From the NCBI GenBank assembly GCA_023374045.1, contig CM041776.1, forward strand, positions 140,061,296 through 140,125,295: a stretch of DNA of 64,000 bases, given 5' to 3'. Made by a program: the position numbers and the translations under genes. The DNA is from Limonium bicolor. Lineage: Eukaryota > Streptophyta > Magnoliopsida > Caryophyllales > Plumbaginaceae. Below are positions 11,657 to 22,562 of the stretch, piece after piece (position 1 is the first letter of the stretch; each line of letters starts with the position of its first letter). The notes below the pieces were generated by a model. The model ran no database searches. It saw only the letters and a list, made by a program, of their open reading frames with translations, and had not been told where the DNA came from.

Positions 11657-12897
11657 ACTTCTTAATTTTAACTTTTTTAATTTTAAGAAAGAGGGTTTAA
11701 CTCGAAAATGTTTATTTATGGCTTTATTACATTGTTTGTTTACTTTTATGCGCAATTTAAATTTATGTACCTTTGCATCATATGAGAGCGAGGGTCCATG
11801 CAAACCGATTTCACCCCGGGACCCGTTTGAGGGTCCCCTGTCAGGGATACACACCTTTTAGGTGATGTGAATAAGCGGGGGAAAGGAGGAGGATGTCGTC
11901 TAACCACATCCCCTTAATACCTGGGCTTTAGCCCCAAGTGTTTTCCAGGCAGTGCCCTTACCTAGCGCATTGTTTGGTCAGTCAAAGACCCGACCGTAGA
12001 CGCATACCTTCAGGTGATGTGAAAAAAGTAGGGAAGCCCATAGAGAATAGCGTGCAAGCCCTATTCCTTTGTGGTGACCTGGGCCCACGCCTCAAGCACC
12101 TCTTCGGATCGATCCATACCCGAATTGGATAAGTGTCAAGTGAGGACATGTAGAATTTGTATGGGCCTTGTCTGCTTCTGTGATCGGTCCACTACCCAGC
12201 CTAGGAATTGATAGGAACTTTGCCTACATCAACTCAGCCCAACCCGAATCTATGGCTTATTGTTTGCGGCCCAGAGGCCCTGTTTGGTTTGATATGTGAA
12301 ACATTTGGGCTTCGGCCCAAAAGTTTAGACTTAGGTGATTTCTCTCTTTCGGCCCAATTTGAGTTATCAATTTAGCTTTAGGCCCATGAAAAAACAAATC
12401 CACCTAAAGCGATCCATAAAAATCCATCAGGCCTTTCCTTTTCGAGGCCCATTCTAGTACAGGAAGACTTTTCACTCGGGTTTTGACCCACGATCCTAGA
12501 CATGGGTATCATCTTCTGGCCCAATCATAATCATCAGCCCAATTTCCAATTCGCACCCAGTACATGGTTTAGAAATCACTTCGGCCATGTGCATTTTACT
12601 TCTAGCCAAACAACATTCTGGCCTAAGCGCCCGATTTCTCAGAACATTCCGGCTCAAGAACCACGCTCTTCAAACATTTCAGCCTAGGCACCAATTCACA
12701 GCTCATGAATCATTCCGGCCCATGTGCCTCCCGTCCAACTCATTTCGGGCCTCAATGCATACCCACAATCTTCGAAACATTCCAGCTCATGTGCTTTTCT
12801 TGCAGCCCAAACAAGTTTTTACCTAAAACTTCTTCACGGTCCAGAATTTTAGCTCAATCCACTTTTGTTTTCCAACAGATAAGCCCGAATCCCAAGT
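11657..12897 (+). other. A leader (5' untranslated region)
   Basis: 1.24 kb without a supported gene. It holds repeated GGTGATGTGAA...GGG blocks (near 11860 and 12015) and many GGCCC/GGCCCAA words near 12230-12800. The same leader is recognisable inverted in B (19700-20900) and E (52745-54229). The small frames at 12502-12974 overlap each other and change from copy to copy, so they are rejected as genes. Confidence 0.65.
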
Positions 12898-14199
12898 ATG
12901 GCAGAGGGAGGAAACCCAATCAGTATGGAGGCCCAGTTTGCAGCCCTAGAGCAAAGGTACATGGCTGCCTTTGAAGCCATGGAACAGAAACATAGGTCCA
13001 CCACTAATGACATGAAGGCTAAGTATGTCACCATCATCGAAGAGTTGAAAAGCAAAATCAATTCCCTTGAGGTTGGTCATCAGGAAAACATTTCAGGAAA
13101 GATTGCTGACTCTGGGAACGAGCGTGACTACATCGAAGTTAACTCTGTTGAGGCCCAGGATGCACAAAGATTTGTAGGGCAAGTCGTCCCGGACCGTCAT
13201 CTAACCGCAGAATTAAGGAAGGCCCTGAAAAGGATCGAGCGCATGGAAAAAGCTAGCAAGCCAGCTGGTTTCGATTACTCTTCTATGAAATCGTACCCCG
13301 AGGTTAATCTCCCTCTAAAGTTGAAGCCACCCACACTTGCTCTATACAAGGGTTCCTCAGACCCGCAGGTCCATCTGGCGATGTTCGATAGGGAAATGTC
13401 CATCCTCAGGTTGAATGACATGCAGAAGGCCAAGGTTTTTGCCCGTTATCTCGATGAAATACCTCAACGTTGGTACTTGACTCAGAGGATGAACACCAAA
13501 ACCTATGAAGAGGTTTGTGAGGCTTTCCTGCACCATTTTGAGTATGCTAAGAATCTTGAAGTCACCAGGTCCGACCTTGCCAGTACCCGGCAGGGAAACA
13601 GCGAATCAATGTCCGACTTCATCAAACGGTGGAGGATGAAGGCTGCTACTATGCCTACAAAAATGGATGAGCATGAACAAATTCGAATGATTATGAACAA
13701 TATGCAGGGACAATACAACAACGAGCTGAGTTGCACATACTTCCCCAATTTCGACATGCTAATGGGACAGGTAAGAGTCATGGAAGAGAAGATTCACAAA
13801 GGCGAGCTGAAGCTGGGACAACCCAAAGCCCAGGGTGTGAGTATCGAGACCTTTAAGTTAGGACCGGCCAAAGCAGCTCGAGTTTCATGCCAAGTGAGCA
13901 CCATACCAAAACCCAGTGCTGCAAAGCGGAGCATCAAGGCCTCACCCCGATCCAAGAGGTTCTCTACACCGAGACAGTTTACCGACATTGGTCGGCCTCT
14001 TAGTGAAGCACTCGTGAAGCTACAAGAGCTAGACTTACTACAGCCTCTCACACCTAGTCCTGGGATCACCCAAGCCGGGGAACATCTCCATCAGTTCTGC
14101 CAGTTTCATCAATTACCAGGACACAGTACTGACGACTGCAGAGCATTGAAGCACAAGATTGAGGACCTTATCGAGCAAGGACTCCAGTTTGTTGAGTAG
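12898..14199 (+). CDS. gag: Gag protein (Tat/Ogre type), intact, 433 aa
   Basis: This would be the structural protein that packages element RNA into virus-like particles in the cytoplasm. The ATG at 12898 gives MAEGGNPISMEAQ, and E starts almost identically (MAEGGNPVNMDAQ), which supports this start. Residues about 10-125 are charged and helical, probably coiled coil. Residues about 145-300 match the plant retrotransposon gag domain (KLKPPTLALYKGSSDPQVHL, RWYLTQ, EAFLHHFEYA, MSDFIKRWRMKAA). A basic region at about 330-370 (KRSIKASPRSKRFSTPR) could bind nucleic acid. The C-terminus has CQFHQLPGHSTDDC, a CX2HX4HX4C variant of the zinc knuckle. Translation stops cleanly with no protease frame after it. 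It is the only long intact frame in the window and may still be translatable; expression is unknown. Confidence 0.9.
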   Translation: MAEGGNPISMEAQFAALEQRYMAAFEAMEQKHRSTTNDMKAKYVTIIEELKSKINSLEVGHQENISGKIADSGNERDYIEVNSVEAQDAQRFVGQVVPDRHLTAELRKALKRIERMEKASKPAGFDYSSMKSYPEVNLPLKLKPPTLALYKGSSDPQVHLAMFDREMSILRLNDMQKAKVFARYLDEIPQRWYLTQRMNTKTYEEVCEAFLHHFEYAKNLEVTRSDLASTRQGNSESMSDFIKRWRMKAATMPTKMDEHEQIRMIMNNMQGQYNNELSCTYFPNFDMLMGQVRVMEEKIHKGELKLGQPKAQGVSIETFKLGPAKAARVSCQVSTIPKPSAAKRSIKASPRSKRFSTPRQFTDIGRPLSEALVKLQELDLLQPLTPSPGITQAGEHLHQFCQFHQLPGHSTDDCRALKHKIEDLIEQGLQFVE

Positions 14200-15790
14200 G
14201 CAAAATTCTAGTAGTGTTTTGTTTACTCTTTTCAATTTTGTGAGAAGTTGATCACATTTCTATTTTAATGAAGTTTAGATTTTAAAATTTCAGTTTTTTG
14301 GCTTTTTCAGTTTGTAATCACAAAAAATGATAATAAAAGAAATGTGTTCGTTCACATTGCACCTTCAACCAAATCATCTTGCTCAAAACTAATGTTCATG
14401 AAACGGTCATTTCTTGGCAACTAAACAAAACGACTTGTCTTTTATTCTAAAAAGATGAACATGTCCAACCAAACACCACTACTCACCCCAAAACATCCCA
14501 ACAACCCACGAAGCGGTTCAAGTATACATTTATCAAATTGTTGTTATAAACCCTGGATAAATACTGGGGGTAATATGAGTTTAAGTTCGTCGTCTTTCAC
14601 CTTTCGTTTAAATATGCGAACAAGTCTCAGAGTCAGAATTCACGAGAGTGACTTGAGCGGAAAAACCAAGAGTGAACAAGCGTGTCATTTTTACACGACT
14701 TCGGCGAGACCACATTCAAAGGTAAGGTAAACGGCATAACTCCGACCGAAGGAGAGAATTGGTAAATTTACTCTTAGACCTGCGAAAAGTAATAAAGAAT
14801 GGATACACAACTATTAGGGATGACGAAGCACCTAGGTATAGCACCACATAGCCAAAAGCTTGTGAACCCTGACACTAAACCCTAGGCACCCCCGCCGAGC
14901 CTTTCATATATCCATTTTCGATGTTGCAAAGCTCCACAGAACAAGCCAGCCCATGATGAATAACCAACCCGGTGACCAAAGGAAGCGAGGAGCCTAACTC
15001 TCAGATAACGTTTTCATCAGTCCAGAGAAGCAAAGCCGCTATCAGCATGACGAATTGATCCGCAAATGGTCCCAAAGTGACACAGGATCCAAAGAGCTCA
15101 CATCAAAACAGCTCTCAAAACTCAAAATCGGGAGACACAAGAACCCTGAAGGCGAAGTCAAGAAAGCATAGAGCAAAAAGGCAAACCCGAAGTGCCTCGA
15201 AGAAATCCGAATGACAAAAAGAGAAATAGTGTAAAGGACAACCTCAAAAGTCCAGGTCCAGAAGCTCGAAAACAACGTCAACACGAAGCAGCTAGACGAC
15301 TTCAAGACAAGGAAGATGAATCTGAGAGAAGACACAAGTTGCAGCTTTGGTCACCCATTTAATCTCCACATACCTCAAATATCCCCTCTATGATCCCGTC
15401 GTCTTTCATCACACCCTATGGCCACGTTATAAGCTTTAAATACTTCTGACTTGATAGTTGTGTATCTAATAACGTGAAAGTAATAGATCGAATGCGTAAA
15501 TCCATCAAATGTCAGATTTAATGGTCTAGAAGCTGTGACCGTAAGTAACCAACGAGTGCAAACACCAAACACGTCGAGTGTAGGTTAGGAAGCACCACAT
15601 CAAAACATACGCCTTGACCTTGTGAGGATGAGACTTGTTCGCATGTTTAACCAAAGAAAATACTGGGGGCAATAGATCGTTCCGATCGATTGCCATGAAC
15701 TCTAGCTCAGATTGTCTAAAAATACTGGGGGCAATTGTTGGTTCCAACAATTGCTGTGACAACACCAATTGGAACCCAAAGCTCAAACAT
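14200..15790 (+). other. A 3' untranslated region, conserved part
   Basis: Non-coding. It repeats the motif TACTGGGGG(C/T)AAT near 14563, 15661 and 15723, and contains GCGTGTCATTTTTACACGAC (near 14681). It matches C 4887-6700. Frames at 14455-14730, 15042-15335 and 15526-15786 are not conserved as proteins. Confidence 0.7.
15668..15754. repeat. Two hairpins after PPT-like motifs in A
   Basis: 15668-15694 pairs GGCAATAGATCG with CGATCGATTGCC (one mismatch). 15731-15754 pairs GCAATTGTTGG with CCAACAATTGC. Each follows TACTGGGGG. Confidence 0.8.
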
Positions 15791-15940
15791 CACCATCACC
15801 ATCACACACCACCGGCCCGCATAAGCCCTTACCTTCGTACACCACCGGCTCGCATAAGCCCTTACTTTCACATGATACACCATACAGGCCCAAGTAAGCC
15901 CTCACCTCCACATAAATTCCATGGCCCGTCATAAGCCTTG
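15790..15940 (+). repeat. Diverged tandem units (GGCCCGCATAAGCCC type), about 4 copies
   Basis: Units of 30-45 bp share CACCGGC(C/T)CGCATAAGCCC and related forms. They are homologous to the 40-bp array of C and the inverted array of E at 49960-50115. Confidence 0.65.
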
Positions 15941-16254
15941 ATCACCACTCAAGAGATCTCCACATTAAACATAACACCACACCAGTGGCAAGCTCATCTC
16001 CTAGGAGATAAATTACGAGTATAAAATCTTTAGTCAGGAAACGATAATTTCACTTTCCTTTTCAGTAGAAAGAATTTCCTTTAAACATTGCCACGCTTGG
16101 CACCTTTTTCAGCAATTTCTTGTCCTGCACAATTTTCCTTCAAACACTTCGGTTTCATAAACATCATCATTGCCATGTTTGGCACTTTCATAATCAACTT
16201 TCATCATGATCATTTGCATAAAATTTACCTTGCATCAATCCATACGAGATTTCT

Positions 16255-16690
16255 CATCACAAATTAGTGATACAGATTCTCAACCGAAGGTATAGATTAT
16301 TCAGGGATACAGATTCTCAGCCGAAGGTACAGATTCTTCAGGGATACAGATTCTCAGCCGAAGGTACAGATTCTTCAGGGATACAGATTCTCAGCCGAAG
16401 GTACAGATTCTTCAGGGATACAGATTCTCAGCCGAAGGTATAGATTCTTCAGGGATACAGATTCTCAGCCAAAGGTACAGATTCTTCAGGGATACAGATT
16501 CTCAGCCGAAGGTACATATTCTTCAGGGATACAGATTCTCAGCCGAAGGTATAGATTCTTCAAGGATACAGATTCTCAGCCGAAGGTACAGATTCTTCAG
16601 AGATACAGATTGTCAGCCAAAGATACAAGGATACAGATTCTCAGCCAAAGATACAGGGATACAGATTCTCAGCCAAAGATTCAGATTCAT
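16255..16690 (+). repeat. Minisatellite, 37-bp unit, about 10-11 copies
   Basis: The unit starts GATACAGATTCTCAGCCGAA and continues GGTACAGATTCTTCAGG. The central copies are almost identical. The last copies are shortened to about 31 bp (AGATACAAGGATACAG). I see no counterpart in C or E, so it is specific to this copy or subfamily. Confidence 0.9.
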
Positions 16691-16739
16691 CAGAGTAGTA
16701 GAACTCACCAGAATAGAAGAACTCGACCCAACACCAATT

Positions 16740-17065
16740 TTCAATCACTGATAGGTAGTCAACACCTTGGAATAGCTTGACATCACTTCATTCATTATAG
16801 GTAGTCAGCGCTTTAGAATAGCTTGACATCATCTCATTCATTATAGGTAGCCAGCGCCTTAGAATAGCTTGACATCATCTCATTCATTATAGGTAGTCAA
16901 CGCCTTAGAATAGCTTGACATCATATCATCCTTATAGGTAGTCGGCGCCTTAGAATAGTTTGACATTACATCATTATTGCCTTTAGGTGGTCGACGCCTT
17001 AGAACCGCTCGACACCCTTCTACTTTACTCATAGGTAGTCAGCGCCTTAGAATAGCTCGACACAA
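16740..17065 (+). repeat. Tandem units (ATAGGTAGTCAGCGCC type), about 7 copies
   Basis: Units of about 46-50 bp carry AGGTAGTC(A/G)(A/G)CGCCTTAGAA and TAGCTTGACATCATCTCATT. This module also precedes the polypurine tract in C and, inverted, in E. Confidence 0.85.
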
Positions 17066-17168
17066 CTTGTCGGATTTCAATTGCATGTGGGGTCTTTTAA
17101 GATCCAAAATTTTAGGGTATCACTCAAGCATGAACTAGCCTTTTCATTTCCATTACAAGGTCTAGTTA

Positions 17169-17181
17169 ACGGGGGGCAATC
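17169..17181 (+). promoter_or_regulatory. Polypurine tract of A
   Basis: ACGGGGGGCAATC directly before the 3' LTR start at 17182. Confidence 0.85.
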
Positions 17182-18876
17182 TGTTGTACCCAAAATTTCA
17201 ACCTCCCAGAAGAGAGTCTCTACTAATAGGCTAGTAGCGAGGGTTCCCAGTTCGATCGGCACATTTCAGAGTACTAGGGACAGCTTAGTCATCTGCAGGG
17301 GCATTTTCGTAATTTTTCAAGGCTCCTAAGCCCCTATAGGATTTCTCTCTCCCCAAATAAGGGTCAAATCATTTCAAAATGCTTTGAAATTTTAACCCAT
17401 GATATAGGATGACATTTGAAGCATAATGGCGTTGGAATTTTAATTTTTCGAATTTCCAATAATTTTCTAGCAATTTCCAACTGAATCTGACGAGAAATTG
17501 AATTTAAAAATATCCCAATATCCAAAAAATTTGATTCCACTTTAGAAAAATCAGAAATATCATCCTTTACCCATGTGTAAAATTTTATAATCAAATTCCT
17601 TTTGGAAGCCCTTGAGCTAAAACGTTAGTAAATCTCGGTTTTTACCGGATTTTTCTATCTTTAAGGAACCTTATCCCATGATCAAATCAGAACCTCAAGA
17701 ACCCTAGACTCTCAAAGAAGGCAGCCGTCTCTTTCTCTTCACGTTTTGAACTCCAGAGCCATAATCAAACACCGAAATCTCACCAAAATCAACACCAAAA
17801 CACATTTTTCAACTCCCACAACACCATCCATCACCAAACCCTCACCAAAACAGCACCAAAACGTGAAGAAAATCAAGAAAAACAAGGAGTCAGAAGCTGG
17901 GTTCGAAGTTCTTCTGGATCGGCCATCAACGAGGCCACCGAAGAATCCCGACGTGAAGAAACACCACGAATCTGAAGGTAAAATAGGTTATAAATCTACT
18001 TTTCTAACTCCCCACAACCTCATTAACTCTCTGCTAAATTTTGGGCTCAAACCAACCCTTTTCGGCTTCGATAGATTACTTTTGCTTCTGCCTTGTTACT
18101 TGTTTATCACGTTTCGTACATAATTCGACTTCAAACTGCGAGCTTTCAATTACTAAATATTGTACATCTTTCAGGCTACACGTGCATAAAATTTTGAAAA
18201 AAACACCTTCGGGAACCACCATAAAACCCCTGGTGTGGGTGTCCGTGGCCAGGGACACCCACGGACTGCGGCGTGATTTTAAAAATTTTAAAAATGTAGG
18301 TTTTGCTAAACTATGTCGGGCCTACGGACATCCTGTCCGTGGCCCCGGACTTTTCAAATTTTGTTTTTCGCTTAATCGACTTTTATTTTCACATAGGTTA
18401 ACTAGGGTCCGTGGTTACGGATATTAGGTCGTGGCTACGGACGGAGGAAACAAATTTGACCTAATTCTGCCTCTTAAACCCTAGTTTAGGTAACTTTAAT
18501 ATCACTTAATTTTCTGTCAAAAAACGTTTAAAAAATAAAAAACACAGAAAGCGCGCACCTAGGTTAAAACAACTTGTAGAAGCGCGTTAAATAAACCAAG
18601 TAGAGGAAAAAAAAACGACCCTAGGAAGGATAATGAAAGTATTTGAAACCTAAATAAGTTGAATACCTAGCCCTCGAACCGAACCCTCCTTTCCTATTTG
18701 ATCTAGGTTAAAATTAGGTGGCGACTCATAATAGGTTCCAGTGAGCTAGCTTAGGTGTTAATAATTATTGTTATATGACATAGTTATTAATCTTAGGTTA
18801 TAAGTGGACCTAAAACCCGGTTAGATCCTAATCAGCCTTAATCAACTTAGGGTAGGGTTTAAAATCGAGGCTCACA
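17182..18876 (+). mobile_element. 3' LTR of A (TATA box deleted)
   Basis: About 1.7 kb, TGTTGTACCC to GAGGCTCACA, paired with the LTR at 9907. Relative to the 5' LTR it lacks 14 bp around 17663-17670, including the TATATAAG box. The deletion ends lie in AAGGAA direct repeats, which suggests slippage or short-repeat recombination after insertion. Confidence 0.9.
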
Positions 18877-18882
18877 GTCGTC
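18877..18882. repeat. Target-site duplication of A, right copy (GTCGTC)
   Basis: Matches 9901-9906. Confidence 0.8.
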
Positions 18883-19299
18883 CCTAGTAGTTATGTATCT
18901 GTTCTTTGTTACTTTTCACAGGTCTAAGCGTAAATTTACAAAGTATCTCCTTCGGTCAGAGTTATGGCGTTTTATTTACCTTTGAATGTGGTCTCACTGG
19001 ATTCGTGTGAAAATGACACACTCATTCGCTCATGGTTTTTCCACTCAAGACACTCCCGCAAATTTTCACTCAGAGACTTGTTCACACGTTTAAACAAAAG
19101 ATTTAAGATGATGAACCTAATCTCAGATTTCCCCTAGTATTGATATGGGGTTTATGACAACACTTAAACAGATATAGAATTAGGACCACTTTGTGGGGTT
19201 GTTTTGGATGTTCCGTGATGATGTTTGGACGGACATGTTCCCCCTTTTGGAAGCAAAAAAGACAAATTGTTTTGTTCTAATGCCAGAAAATGAATATCT

Positions 19300-19700
19300 C
19301 GTGATCCTTTTTCTTGAAATGCATGAATGGTCTTCATTTCTTTTTTTGTTTTTGTTTAGCTGAATGAATGCACAAAAATTATGAAAACAGAACTACGCTT
19401 TTATTCATGAATGAAAAGATAACTTTGAGAATTATAATCTTAGGGAAACTACCTAAAACAATAAAGGAAACTAGTTACCATAAAAGTTTGAAGAATGTCT
19501 AATCGAGAAAAGAAAAGTACTTAATTGATAAAACTATTAAAATAGAAATTTCTAATGATGTTGAACTGTTTGATGCCAACGTACTGAAGACTCGAGCTCT
19601 CGGCCGTTGGGACGCCATTGAGATGACTGTGATCATCTTCCTTCTAAACTTTGAGTAGGCTCCGTGAAACGTCAGGACTATGAATGCCTATGGGTTATGT
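19300..19700. other. Unassigned segment at the missing gag of B
   Basis: AT-rich sequence between the recognisable leader and 3' region of B. I see no gag-like peptide on either strand. Confidence 0.4.
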
Positions 19701-20879
19701 ATGAGGTACCTGGGCCTAAATCTTTTCCAAACTGAGAGTGAGGTGCATGGGCTAGAGTGATTCCAAGACTATAACGGATGTGTGAGCCTGAATACCCCTA
19801 ATCTGAAAGTGAAGCAAACTGGCTGAAGTAAGCTACATTGACTGTGAATGGGCCACTGGACCGAGAGAGAAACTTTGAAGTCTAAGCGTCGTTTAATGTT
19901 CTTGTTGAGCCTTGAGGCCAGAAACTAAAAATGAATGAGTTACGTAAACTATCTTGGATTCGAATGGGTCGAAACCTAAACAAACGGTTCTGATTGGGCA
20001 TAAAAAATATGACACCTAGATGTAGGATTTTGGGCTAGAGCCCAAATGAAAAGTTTACCTAGACTAGAATAGGCCTTGGACCGAAATGGAAATGCCTGAT
20101 TGATTTTCATATCTTATGGATTACTTTAGGTGAATTTGTTTTTCATCGGCCTTGAACTAAATTGATACTTCAAATTTGGCCGCAAGAGAAATCACCTAAA
20201 TCTAAACTTTTGGGCCGAAGCCCAAATGACTCACATATTAAACCAAACAGGGCCTTTGGGTCGTAAACAATAAAGCCATAAATTCGGGTTGGGCTCGGTT
20301 GATGTAGGAAAAGTTCATATCAATTTCTAGGCTTGGAAGTGGGCCGATCACACAAGCAAGCAAAGTTTCACACAAGCTCAACAAGTCCTCTCTAGACGCT
20401 TTAGCGAACCTGGGTAAAGATCGATCCGGAGAGATGGTTGGGGCTTGGGCCCAGGTCACTGCAAAGAAATAGGGCTTGCACGCTATTCTCTTTGGGCTTC
20501 CCCACTCTTTTCACATCACCCAAAGGTGTGTGTCTACGGTCGGGTCTTTGACTGACCAAACAAAGGGCTAGGTAAGGGCACTGCCAGGAAAATGCTTGGG
20601 GCTAAAGCCCAAATATTAAGGAGATGTAGTTAGACGACATCCTCCTCTTTTCCCGCACTTATTCACATCACCTTAAAAGGTGAGTCCCTGACAGGGGTCG
20701 CCAAAGGTGGGTTCCGGGGTGAAATCGGCTTGCTTGGACCCTCGCTCTCATATGATGCATATGTACATAAATTTAAATTGCTTATGACAGTAAAAAACAC
20801 TTTAATAAAAGCCGTAAATAAATAATTTTTGAGTTAAGCCCTCTTTCTTAAGATTATACAAGTTAAAATTAAGAATTTG

Positions 20880-20898
20880 TTCCCAGCAGAGTCGTCAT
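20880..20898 (-). promoter_or_regulatory. Primer-binding site of B
   Basis: On the minus strand TGACGACTCTGCTGGGAAC follows the LTR end (20901). It is the most complete copy of this family's primer site in the window and fits the tRNA-Arg-type site described for Ogre; the tRNA itself is inferred. Confidence 0.6.
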
Positions 20899-20900
20899 TC

Positions 20901-22562
20901 TATGAGCCTCGATTTTTGAACCCTATCCTATGTTGATTAGAGCTGATTAGGATCTGGTCGGGTTCTAGGTCCACTTATAACCTAAGCTTAATAACTATGT
21001 CATAAACATTAATTACTAAGTCCTAAGTTAGCTCACTGGAATCTAATTAGAGTCGCCACCAAATTTTATCCTAGGGTAAATTAGGAAAGGTAGAGTTCGG
21101 GATCGGGGTCTTGGTATTCGACTTATTCAGGGTTCAAATCACTTTCACTACCCATTTTAGGTTATTTTTCCTCTACTTAGTTATTATGGCTTGATACCAA
21201 GTTGTTTTAACCTAAGTCCGCATGTTTCTGAATTGTTTTATATTTTTGACGTTTTTTACTGAAAATTAAAGTGAAAGTTTAAATTGCCTAAACTAGGGTT
21301 TCGGAGGCAGAGTTATGTCAAATTTTGATTCCGTCCGTGGCCACGGACCTAATGTTCAAACCCACGGACCCTAGTAAACCTAGTTAAATAGAAAAATTGA
21401 ATTTGCAAAAAGATAAAAAAATTGAATGGGCCCAGACATGAGTTAGAAAAACCTAAAAATTTTTTACAAACCTAATTTCCACCGCCGTCTGGCGGTGTTT
21501 TCGGCAAAATATTTATGGGTACATAGCCTGAAATAATTCCAATATGTTAGTGCTCAAAAGATATCAGTTTGAATTCAAATTAGTGATGAAACTTAGCAAA
21601 CAAGTTATTGGACAGAACTGAAAGCAAACGACAATCCAGAATCAGAAAAGAGTCGGTTTGCGCTCAAATTTTAATACAAGGTTAATCAAGTTGTGGGGAG
21701 TTAAGAAATTAGGACTCCAACCTATTTCACGGTCGAGATTGATTAGATTTTTCACGTCGGGAGTCTTTCGGCGCTTCGCCGGAGTCGTTTCTGGGTGGAG
21801 TTTGAGTCCAGTTTTTTACCCTTACAAGTTGAGGTTGTTCTTCATGTTTTGGGGTGGTTTGATGGTGATTTGATGATTATTGAAGTGTTAGGAGTTGAAA
21901 AGTGTGTTTTGTTGATTTCGGTGAATTTTAGTGAGAATTCGGTGTTCGAATGTTGAACAACGTGTGAGTTTTGTGATGGATGTGTTTTCTGATGATCTAC
22001 GGTTCTTCATGATCTGATTTGGTGAAGGGATAAGGCTCCTTAAATAGATGTCACTAAACATAGAATAGTTCAGTAAAAACCGAGATTTACCGAAGTCTTA
22101 GCTAAGTGACTTTCTGAAAAGAATCTGACTATGAAATTTTAACCACATGTAAAGGAAGATATTTCTGATTTTTTAAAGAGAATTTGGAATTTTCAGATAT
22201 CGGAATATTTTTTAAATTCAACTTCTCCTTAGATTCAATAAAAAAATTACTAGAAAATTATTGGATGTTCAAAAAATCAAAATTCCAAGGACATTATGCT
22301 TCAAATGTCACCCCCTATCATGTATCAAAATCTTAAAGTATTCCGAGTTTATTTGAGTCATTTTTGGAGGAGAGAGAAAGCTTATAGGGTGGCTTAGGAG
22401 CCCTAAAAATTATGAAAATATCCCTTGGGGTGATTAAGCTGTCACTAACACTCCGGAACACGCCGATCGAACCGGGATTCCTCATCATTTGACTAGAGTA
22501 CCCCTTGCAACACTAAAGCTTTAGAAACCCTACACTGGGGGGTCAAAATTTTGGGAATAACA
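20901..22562 (-). mobile_element. 5' LTR of B
   Basis: 1.66 kb on the minus strand, from TGTTATTCCCAAAA (22562) to CGAGGCTCATA (20901). It is homologous to the A, C and E LTRs. The right edge abuts the chromovirus integrase of J at 22563. Confidence 0.85.

Larger units (their letters stand above)
9907..18876 (+). mobile_element. A: complete gag-only Tat/Ogre-like LTR retrotransposon
   Basis: A full 8.97-kb insertion. Order: 5' LTR 9907-11635, degenerate primer site, about 1.26-kb leader, open gag 12898-14199, about 3-kb 3' region with hairpins and minisatellites, polypurine tract, 3' LTR 17182-18876, target duplication GTCGTC. No protease, reverse transcriptase, RNase H or integrase remains, and there is no room for a missing pol. 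This fits the known class of terminal-repeat elements with a gag domain only, which rely on polymerase supplied by others. The gag type and leader suggest the Tat/Ogre branch of Ty3/gypsy as parent. The LTRs differ by scattered substitutions and small indels, so the insertion is not very recent. Confidence 0.9.
18883..22562 (-). mobile_element. B: minus-strand Tat/Ogre-like element that has lost gag
   Basis: Read on the minus strand from 22562: 5' LTR (22562-20901), primer site, leader (about 20880-19700), then directly the 3' region (about 19300-18883, continued at 9906-9774). Where A has 1.3 kb of gag, B has only an unrecognised few hundred bases (about 19300-19650), so gag has been deleted or replaced. 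B is the host for both A and C and lies in the integrase of J. Its 3' LTR would be left of the window or lost. Confidence 0.8.

Noticed and set aside
16255..16690. CRISPR-like array (regular 37-bp repeats)
   Set aside because: There are no unique spacers; the units are directly contiguous, so it is a minisatellite inside a plant retrotransposon.
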